A DNA stretch of 29,798 bases from a bacterium HR25 (GTDB taxonomy: Bacteria > Chloroflexota > Dehalococcoidia > SM23-28-2 > HRbin24). The notes beneath the pieces were generated by a model, which was not told the DNA's origin, did no database searches, and worked only from the letters and a program-made list of their open reading frames with translations. Made by a program: the position numbers and the translations under genes. Shown here in pieces: positions 24,498 through 29,798 of the stretch (position 1 is its first letter; every line of letters begins with the position of its first letter). The stretch lies in assembly GCA_002898615.1 (NCBI GenBank), contig BEIB01000005.1, forward strand, positions 1-29,798, in the 5' to 3' direction.

Positions 24498-25439
24498 ATG
24501 GGAGACAGGCTCAAGGGACGTTGCGCAGTGGTCACCGGGGCGGGCCGCGGCATCGGCCGGGCCATCGCCCTGGCCTTCGCCGCCGAGGGGGCCAACGTAG
24601 TGGTGAACGACGCCGGCGTGGGCCCGGACGGCGTGGGCTTCGACCAGGGCCCGGCCGACCAGGTGGTGCAGGAGATCCGCTCCCAGGGGGGCAACGCCGT
24701 CGCTAACTACGATAATGTGGCCAGCGTGGAGGGCGGCGAGAACATCATCCGTCAGTGCGTGGAGACCTTCGGTCGCATAGATATCCTGGTGAACAACGCC
24801 GGCATCGTGCGCCCCCGCATGATCTTCAACATGACGGAGGAGGAGTGGGACGCCGTCATCGCCGTCCACCTGAAGGGCGCCTACAACTGCACCAAGCCGG
24901 CCTCCGTCTTGATGCGACAGCAGCGCTTCGGCCGCATCATCAACGTCTCCTCCCTGGTGGGGCTGAGCGGCATGTCCGGCCAGGCCAACTACGGGGCAGC
25001 CAAGGCGGGGCTGGCCGGCTTCACGCGGGTGGTGGCGCGTGACCTGGGTCGCTACGGCGTCACCTGCAACGCCATCGCCCCGGTGGCCCTGACCACTCGC
25101 CTCGGCTCCCAGGCCGTCCAGGACGAGCGGCTGTTGCGGCAGATCGGCGTGGTCAAGGAGGAGGCGGAGCGCTACACCCCCGAGCACATAGCGCCCCTGG
25201 TGGTCTACCTGGCCAGCGACGATGCCTGGGACGTCAACGGCAAGATCTTCCACGTGGGCGGGGGGTACATCAGCCTGGCCTCGGAGGAGATACCGCTACG
25301 GGAGATGACCAAGTCGGGCGGGGACACGGAGTGGACGGTGGACGAGCTGATCCACCTGGTCCCCAACCTGCTGACCTTCGACCTCGTAAACCCGGCGCCC
25401 CCGCCGCCGGACCTAAAGGTTCCCGGCCGGGACGTCTAG
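24498..25439 (+). CDS. SDR-family dehydrogenase, MFE-2-like (copy 2)
   Basis: A 313-residue paralogue of the preceding gene, starting 18 bases after it with CGGAGGT as ribosome site. Seen are TGAGRGIG, the same NDAGVGPDGVGFDQGPADQVV insertion, NNAG, catalytic Ser in NVSSLVG and YGAAK, and a tail with WTVDELIHLVPNLL and NPAPPPPDL. Unlike copy 1 it has the more usual NAIAPVALTTR and VGGGYISL ends, so it looks like the more ordinary 3-hydroxyacyl-CoA dehydrogenase, while copy 1 may have shifted its substrate (inference). Its last 27 bases overlap the convergent GNAT gene. Confidence 0.94.
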   Translation: MGDRLKGRCAVVTGAGRGIGRAIALAFAAEGANVVVNDAGVGPDGVGFDQGPADQVVQEIRSQGGNAVANYDNVASVEGGENIIRQCVETFGRIDILVNNAGIVRPRMIFNMTEEEWDAVIAVHLKGAYNCTKPASVLMRQQRFGRIINVSSLVGLSGMSGQANYGAAKAGLAGFTRVVARDLGRYGVTCNAIAPVALTTRLGSQAVQDERLLRQIGVVKEEAERYTPEHIAPLVVYLASDDAWDVNGKIFHVGGGYISLASEEIPLREMTKSGGDTEWTVDELIHLVPNLLTFDLVNPAPPPPDLKVPGRDV

Positions 25440-25973
25440 GGGGAAGAGCCACTCCCGCCGCACCTCCATCACCATGAAGGTGTGGCCGTCGCGGTAGGCG
25501 GTGCCGCAGGGTACGAAGCCCGCCTTGCGGAAGGACTTCTGCGCCCGTACGTTCCAGTCCAGGGTGTGGAGGTAGAGGCGGCGGAAGTCTGTGCTGCGGA
25601 AGAGGTAGCGGACGAGGGCGCGCATGGCGTCGGTCCCGTAGCCGCGCCCCCAGTACTCGCGGAGGCCGATGCTGATGCCCACCTCCGCCTCCTTGCGCCA
25701 GCGGTCCACGTTGTAGTACATCAGGTTGCCGATGCGCCGCCCCTCCTCGTCTTCAATGGCCAGGGTGCGACGGGCGATATCGGTGAAGCGCATGTCCAGC
25801 TCCCAGTTGCGCAGGTACTCCTTGAAGGAGAGGCGCAGGGGAGAGGTGGCATCGAAGCGGGCCAGCTCCTCGTCCGCCCGCCAGGCGTAGTCCTGGGCGG
25901 CGTCGCTCAGCCGCTTGAGGCGGAGGACGACGCGCCGTCCCCGGGCCACCACCTCGTCACGAGGAGTGATCAC
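25413..25973 (-). CDS. GNAT-family N-acetyltransferase (RimJ/RimL type)
   Basis: A 186-residue Gcn5-related acetyltransferase. The acetyl-CoA pyrophosphate loop REYWGRGYGTDAM follows VGISIGL, and the C-terminal RLYLHTLDWNVRAQKSFRKAGFVPCGTAY is typical of the RimJ/RimL ribosomal-protein and small-molecule acetyltransferases. The GTG start at 25973 overlaps the end of the Nudix gene by 17 bases, and its 3' end overlaps the SDR gene by 27 bases. Substrate unknown. Confidence 0.9.
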   Translation of the reverse strand: MITPRDEVVARGRRVVLRLKRLSDAAQDYAWRADEELARFDATSPLRLSFKEYLRNWELDMRFTDIARRTLAIEDEEGRRIGNLMYYNVDRWRKEAEVGISIGLREYWGRGYGTDAMRALVRYLFRSTDFRRLYLHTLDWNVRAQKSFRKAGFVPCGTAYRDGHTFMVMEVRREWLFPLDVPAGNL

Positions 25974-26430
25974 GGCTCTCCACCTCGCGGACCAGCTCGG
26001 GGACGCGGCGGAGAATGTCGGCCTCGTTCTTGTAGGTAAGGCGGCGCAGCGCCTCCTCCAGAGGCACCCACTCCACGCGGTCGTACTCCCAGTCGTGTTG
26101 GTCCAGACTGCCGCCGATGGGGACCATCAGGTAGTGGTGGACGCGCTTGTGGACGCGGACCTTCTCCTGGGGCCGCACGAACCAGTACTCGATGGTGCCT
26201 ATCTTGGCCACGGGACGCACCTGGAGGCCGGTCTCCTCGCTCACCTCGCGGACGGCCGTCTCCTCCAGCGCCTCGCCGGGGGCGGGGGTGCCCTTGGGCA
26301 GGCCCCAGACGCCGTCCCTGGTGCGGCCGCAGATGACCACCTCTATGCCGTCCTTCCCCTGGCGGTAGACGACGCCGCCGGCGGAGACAGCGTCCTCGAC
26401 GCGTAACCGTGATGCGCGTTTACCTTTCAT
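25957..26430 (-). CDS. Nudix hydrolase
   Basis: A 157-residue Nudix protein with a complete Nudix box (GTPAPGEALEETAVREVSEETGL), preceded by AGGVVYR and VWGLPKG. The layout resembles the diadenosine-polyphosphate (Ap4A) or 8-oxo-dGTP hydrolase-like group; the HHYLMVPIGG segment after the box fits Ap4A-type enzymes loosely. It overlaps the HEAT-repeat gene by 11 bases upstream and the GNAT gene by 17 bases downstream, so the three are translated as a coupled set. The true substrate cannot be told by eye. Confidence 0.92.
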   Translation of the reverse strand: MKGKRASRLRVEDAVSAGGVVYRQGKDGIEVVICGRTRDGVWGLPKGTPAPGEALEETAVREVSEETGLQVRPVAKIGTIEYWFVRPQEKVRVHKRVHHYLMVPIGGSLDQHDWEYDRVEWVPLEEALRRLTYKNEADILRRVPELVREVESRDHSS

Positions 26431-27355
26431 CTAGGAAGAGCCGCAGCGAGAGGGGCGACTCGGCGAATTCCACCTCCGCCAGGGCATCGGCCACGGCGTC
26501 CTGGATGGCGGGCGAGGGGTCGTCCTGGAGGGAGAGGAGGAGTTCCTTGGCCTGCTGCCCGCCTATCTGTCCCAGGGCGGAGATGGCGGCCTGCCGCACC
26601 TGCTGGTCATCATCGTGGAGGAGGGGGGCCAGGTGAGGGACGGCCTGGGGGTCGGCTATGGAGCCGCAGGCGAGGGCCGCCTCATAGCGGGCCTCCGGGT
26701 CGTCGCTGGCGAGCTCGCGCAGGAGGAGGGGGAGCCAGCGATCCTCGCCGCTGCGCCCCATGGCGTGGATGGCGGCGATGCGGAGGCGGTACTGGTCGCT
26801 CTCGTAGGCGGCGCGGATGGCGTCCCGCACCCAGGGGCGGCTGGTGCAGGCGCCCATGGCCTCCAGGGCACGGGCGCGCACCTGGGGCTCCTCCCGCCTG
26901 TCCTCTATGACCTGCCGGAGCGCCTCCTCCACCGGCAGGAAGTGCTTCTCTCGCAGGTGCCCCAGCTCGAACTGGAGGACGAAGCGTCCCAGGGCCAGGG
27001 CCGCCTCCGCCCGCACCCGGGGCTCCCTGTCCTCCCGCAGGAGGCCCAGGAAGACGGGTATCAGGCCCCTGTCCTCGCTCTCCCAGAGGCCCCGCACGGC
27101 CTCCACACGCGTATCGGCGTCCTCGTCGGCCAGGGCGATGCGGAAGACCGCCTCGAAGGAGAGGTCGGCGTTGTCCTCGGCCAGCTCCACCAGGCTGGCC
27201 ACTATCTGACGGCGCCTCCTCGCCTCGATGCGAGGCCACAGGCGGGCCAGCTCCTCTTGCAGCGGCGGCGAGAGGTTGGCCAGCCGCACCAGATGGGAGG
27301 CCCGCAGGGGGGCGGAAGCGTCCGCCAGGCTCAGGAGGGTGTCCTGCCAGGACAT
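26420..27355 (-). CDS. HEAT-repeat protein
   Basis: A 311-residue soluble, all-helical protein built of tandem HEAT/PBS-lyase-type repeats of about 30 residues: DADTRVEAVRGLWESEDRG, EPRVRAEAALALGRF, EPQVRARALEAMGAC, QYRLRIAAIHAMGRSG, DPEARYEAALACGSI, DQQVRQAAISALGQIG and SPAIQDAVADALAEVE. Such proteins are protein-interaction scaffolds; some serve as lyases for phycobilins, but no pigment genes are near. It starts two bases after tldE and overlaps the Nudix gene. No enzyme function can be assigned. Confidence 0.9.
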   Translation of the reverse strand: MSWQDTLLSLADASAPLRASHLVRLANLSPPLQEELARLWPRIEARRRRQIVASLVELAEDNADLSFEAVFRIALADEDADTRVEAVRGLWESEDRGLIPVFLGLLREDREPRVRAEAALALGRFVLQFELGHLREKHFLPVEEALRQVIEDRREEPQVRARALEAMGACTSRPWVRDAIRAAYESDQYRLRIAAIHAMGRSGEDRWLPLLLRELASDDPEARYEAALACGSIADPQAVPHLAPLLHDDDQQVRQAAISALGQIGGQQAKELLLSLQDDPSPAIQDAVADALAEVEFAESPLSLRLFLDER

Positions 27356-27357
27356 GG

Positions 27358-28671
27358 CTAGCCCTTGCTGGCGACGCTCAGCCGGTGGAAGAGGAGGGAG
27401 GGGGTGTAGAGGGAGCCGCCCACCCAGCGGCCGTCGCTTCCTATGGCCATGAGGGCGCCACCCAGGGCGGCATGTACGTTCCCTGCCACCACCGTGTCCT
27501 TCACCCGGCCGACGACCTCGCCGTTCTCTATTTTATACCCCAGGAGGACGTTGCCCGAGAAATCGCCGCCCAGGACATTGCCCTGGCCGGCGCCCATGAG
27601 CTGTTCCACCACCAGGCCCTCCTTGATGCCGCCGATGAGGTCCTCCAGTCCGTCCACTCCCTCCTCGAAGACCAGGCAGGAGGGGGAGATGGAGACGACG
27701 CCGCCCGGCCCGCGGCTGCCGCTGCCGGTGGGCTGGGCGGAGGCCAGACCGGCCGTCTGGAGGTCGTACAGGAAGGTGGAGACGACGCCGCCCTGGATGA
27801 GGGGAAGGCGACGGCTGGCCACGCCCTCGTCATCGGCGGCGCGGCTGGCCGGGCGATAGGGCCGGGTGGGGTCGTCCCACAGGGTGAGGCGGGAGTCGTA
27901 GAGCCGCTCCCCCAGCTTCCCCGTCAGCGGGGACTGCCCCTGGTAGACGAGGCGGCCAGAGAAGGCCAGGGTGAGGGGGCCCACCAGGGCGCTGGCCACC
28001 CCCAGAGGGGTGAAGAGCACCGGCATCTCCCCCGTGCTCGCCCGGGCCGTCCGACGCGCCCACTGTAGCTGCCGGGCGACCCTCTCCACCAGGGCGCGGC
28101 CCTCCCGCAGGGGCCGGCAGGAGGCCTCGCCGTCTCCTACGAAGAGCATGTCCGTGTCCCGCACCAGGGTGCCGCCCACGCTCAGTGAAAAGACGCTGCG
28201 GCGGTAGCTGAACTGGCCGCCGTTGGAGTTGAGACAGCGGACGGTCTGGAGGGCGCGTCGCACGGCGCCGTCGCAGACCAGCTCCGGCTCCTCGCGGCGG
28301 AGGGCATCGATGAGGCCCTGGCCCAGGTGCACCATATCGTCCAGGGAGAGGCGCTCCACCTCCGGGTCATAGACCTCCACCTGGGGGTAGTTATCGCTGC
28401 CGGGGAAGTGGAAGCGGGCCTCGGGGCCGAAGGGGGCCGTCTCCAGGGCCATCTCTACCAGGCCGGCCACGTCGCCGGGGCGACTGGAGGCAGCCACGCC
28501 CAGCCGTCCACCGACGATGACGCGCAGGGCGGTGCCACTCGTCTGACGGGCGCTCACCTGCTTGAGGCGATTAGCCTCAAAGGAGACGGGCAGCTCCTCC
28601 ACCGCCGAATAGAAGGCCTCCGCCTCCTGGGCGCCGCGTTTGCGGGCAAGCTCCACGATCTCCTCTAACAT
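27358..28671 (-). CDS. tldE: TldE/PmbA metallopeptidase partner subunit
   Basis: A 437-residue TldD/PmbA-family protein. TldD and TldE form a heterodimeric zinc protease that unfolds and degrades peptides, including modified peptides such as microcin B17 precursor and CcdA. The HExxxH zinc motif belongs to TldD; it is not present here, which marks this as TldE/PmbA. Seen are AEAFYSAVEELPVSFEANRLKQV, GTALRVIVGGRLGVAASS, LVCDGAVRRALQTVRCLNSNG, GEMPVLFTPLGVASALVGPL, SRAADDEGVASRRLPLIQGGVVSTFLYD and FSGNVLLGYKIENGEVVGRVKDTVVAGN. GGAGAG precedes the ATG at 28671. Its partner tldD ends at 29702, about 1 kb upstream, with an unrelated gene between. Confidence 0.93.
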   Translation of the reverse strand: MLEEIVELARKRGAQEAEAFYSAVEELPVSFEANRLKQVSARQTSGTALRVIVGGRLGVAASSRPGDVAGLVEMALETAPFGPEARFHFPGSDNYPQVEVYDPEVERLSLDDMVHLGQGLIDALRREEPELVCDGAVRRALQTVRCLNSNGGQFSYRRSVFSLSVGGTLVRDTDMLFVGDGEASCRPLREGRALVERVARQLQWARRTARASTGEMPVLFTPLGVASALVGPLTLAFSGRLVYQGQSPLTGKLGERLYDSRLTLWDDPTRPYRPASRAADDEGVASRRLPLIQGGVVSTFLYDLQTAGLASAQPTGSGSRGPGGVVSISPSCLVFEEGVDGLEDLIGGIKEGLVVEQLMGAGQGNVLGGDFSGNVLLGYKIENGEVVGRVKDTVVAGNVHAALGGALMAIGSDGRWVGGSLYTPSLLFHRLSVASKG

Positions 28672-28700
28672 GCGCTCTCTCCAGAGGGACGTCTACCTAC

Positions 28701-28729
28701 ATGATAGCAGGCACAGCTCCGCATGCCAG
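28701..28729 (-). promoter_or_regulatory. Candidate promoter of tldE
   Basis: On the minus strand CTGGCA (28729-28724, 4 of 6 matches) and TATCAT (28706-28701, 5 of 6 matches) are 17 bases apart, about 30 bases before the tldE start. Confidence 0.42.
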
Positions 28730-28743
28730 CGATAGAACAAACG

Positions 28744-28773
28744 TTGCCAATGGTGCCCGGTGCAGTGTAAAGT
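28744..28773 (+). promoter_or_regulatory. Candidate promoter of the solo nuclease gene
   Basis: TTGCCA (28744-28749, 5 of 6 matches), an 18-base spacer and TAAAGT (28768-28773, 4 of 6 matches), about 30 bases before the ATG at 28804. It is divergent from the tldE promoter. Confidence 0.4.
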
Positions 28774-28803
28774 TGTGCTAACCGGGGCACAATGGAGGCT
28801 ATT

Positions 28804-29685
28804 ATGGGCCTCGATGACCTGGTACAGGCGGTGGAGCGCGTCCGGGAGACGGCTAGGAAGCACCAGGGCTTCCTTTCCCAGAGCGAGGCCCTGACGCGCT
28901 ACTGTCTGATAGACCCCCTGTTGCGTGCCTTCGGCTGGGACACCGCCGACCCGGAGCAGGTGAGAGTCGAAGAAAGCGCTGGCGGCGGCAAGGCCGACTA
29001 CGTGCTGCTGAACTCAGATGGAGGAATCCTCTTCCTCATCGAGGCGAAGAAGGCCACCCAGAAGCTGCCGCCCATAGCTACGACAGAGGTCATCAAGTAT
29101 GCCGGGCTGTTGTTACATAGCGGCAAGCCAGTCGAGCAGCTTGTCATCAGCAATGGGCTGCTGTGGGAGTTCTACGAGTATCCAAGCCTGGTCCAGCGGG
29201 GGAAGATAGCCCTAGGAGACACGACAAGGCGGCCTGAAGAAGCGGCTTTGGAGCTAGCACGTATGCTATGGTCACCCCTTGTGCGGACACCAGTCTCACC
29301 TACTGTAACCTCTTCTGTAACTAAGGCCGTGTCTCTGTCGGACTTCGTCAAGCAGGCTCAGGGCGGGTCCAAGCCACCTATGCGCCTAATGTTCCCAGAC
29401 GGGTCTTCAACTCCCATCGTCAAATGGAACCAGCTTTTGGTTGAAGTGGCGCGCTATCTGCTAAGGCTCGGGGTGCTTGAGCAGCGCGTGCCTGTCCAGT
29501 GGGGTAAGAGATATTTGGTCGCGAGGACTCCTCACCACCCTGGTGGCATCCCTTTCAAAAACCCTAGGTCCGTAGACAGCATATATGTTGAGACTCACTA
29601 CCCTTCATGGCGGTGTGTGGAGGGGGCTATTAAACTGATCAGCATCTGCGGGCAGCATCCGGCGGTCTACAAGGTACAGTTATAA
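28804..29685 (+). CDS. Solo HsdR-N-type PD-(D/E)XK nuclease-like protein with C-terminal accessory domain
   Basis: A 293-residue protein. Residues ~20-160 match the N-terminal nuclease domain of type I restriction R subunits: Glu28 in SQSEALTRYCLIDPLLRAFGW, then Asp65 (KADYVLL) and Glu80-x-Lys82 (FLIEAKKAT), a complete PD-(D/E)XK site, and IKYAGLLLHSGKPVEQLVISNG. No helicase domain follows. The C-terminal ~100 residues (KWNQLLVEVARYLL, PFKNPRSVDSIYVETHYP) resemble a domain seen, as I recall, at the end of several restriction-like and defence proteins. ATG 28804 is chosen over 28792 because GGAGG lies five bases before it. Codon use is clearly less GC-rich than around it (TTATAA, CAAATGG, TTGGTTGAAG), a sign of transfer. 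A role in defence is inference. Confidence 0.85.
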   Translation: MGLDDLVQAVERVRETARKHQGFLSQSEALTRYCLIDPLLRAFGWDTADPEQVRVEESAGGGKADYVLLNSDGGILFLIEAKKATQKLPPIATTEVIKYAGLLLHSGKPVEQLVISNGLLWEFYEYPSLVQRGKIALGDTTRRPEEAALELARMLWSPLVRTPVSPTVTSSVTKAVSLSDFVKQAQGGSKPPMRLMFPDGSSTPIVKWNQLLVEVARYLLRLGVLEQRVPVQWGKRYLVARTPHHPGGIPFKNPRSVDSIYVETHYPSWRCVEGAIKLISICGQHPAVYKVQL

Positions 29686-29701
29686 GTTATAAGACGGCCC
29701 G

Positions 29702-29798
29702 CTACCGTTCTCCCACCACGCACTGGCGGATGCGGATGTGGGGGGAGCCGTTGGAGACGGGTAGGGGCATCTGTCCCGCCTTGCCGCAGCCGCCGCCC
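29702..29798 (-). CDS. tldD: TldD metallopeptidase, C-terminal end only
   Basis: The minus-strand frame from the right edge to a TAG at 29702-29704 gives the last 31 codons of a TldD protein: GGGCGKAGQMPLPVSNGSPH followed by IRIRQCVVGER. The CGKxGQ...PVSxGxPHIRI pattern is the conserved end of TldD, the zinc-bearing partner of TldE. The rest of the gene lies outside the window. It is on the same strand and upstream of tldE, but separated from it by the solo nuclease gene. Confidence 0.85.
   Translation of the reverse strand, partial: GGGCGKAGQMPLPVSNGSPHIRIRQCVVGER

Noticed and set aside
23499..25253. A long open frame (584 codons) antisense to both SDR genes
   Set aside because: It mirrors the two duplicated SDR genes codon by codon, repeats itself with their duplication and has no family features; GC-rich coding DNA often leaves the opposite strand open.
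29679..29692. Tandem GTTATAA repeat at the end of the nuclease gene as an insertion or attachment site
   Set aside because: Only two 7-base copies, with no matching copy on the tldE side, so no target-site duplication can be shown.

Overview
This is a GC-rich bacterial chromosome segment (roughly two-thirds or more G+C by eye), almost fully coding and organised in tight, often overlapping operons with AGGAGG-type ribosome binding sites and many GTG/TTG starts. Gene content fits Chloroflexota, possibly a Dehalococcoidia/SAR202-like lineage: a complex I operon without nuoEFG, a DUF35/thiolase/MaoC/SDR catabolic cluster, a P450 and a CaiB-type CoA-transferase. That placement is inferred from gene content; no rRNA, tRNA or CRISPR array is present, and no gap over 300 bases lacks a gene.

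Left part. Positions 1-546 (-) hold the N-terminal part of a CaiB/BaiF CoA-transferase, divergent from a cytochrome P450 (691-1905). The P450 is followed by a housekeeping run on +: rsmI, metG, a TatD-type hydrolase and a long-chain polyprenyl diphosphate synthase (to 6271). Convergent with these, on -, lies the replication/repair set dnaX-ybaB-recR-recO (9590 down to 6268), preceded by a Dps-family gene (9695-10201) and ybeY (10328-10786).

Middle. From 19999 down to 10829 (-) runs a respiratory complex I operon in the order nuoA-C-D-H-J-K-(small ORF)-L-M-N. The proton-pumping membrane arm and the quinone-site subunits C and D are present. The iron-sulfur subunits nuoB and nuoI, normally between A and C and between H and J, are absent with no room for them; nuoE, F and G are also absent. 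A 64-residue DUF2007-like protein sits between nuoK and nuoL.

Right part. Divergent from nuoA, a + strand operon (20204-25439) encodes a DUF35 zinc-ribbon/OB protein, a thiolase-fold protein lacking both catalytic cysteines, a PHP phosphoesterase, two hotdog (MaoC-like) hydratases and two closely related tandem SDR dehydrogenases. The DUF35/cysteine-less thiolase/hydratase combination resembles actinobacterial steroid side-chain retro-aldolase systems (ChsH1/ChsH2/Ltp2), so a beta-oxidation-like pathway ending in aldol cleavage is the best guess; the substrate is unknown. Next, on -, come tldE/pmbA, a HEAT-repeat protein, a Nudix hydrolase and a GNAT acetyltransferase. A + strand solo PD-(D/E)XK protein (HsdR N-terminal type), visibly less GC-rich, lies between tldE and the C-terminal end of tldD at the right edge, and looks acquired.
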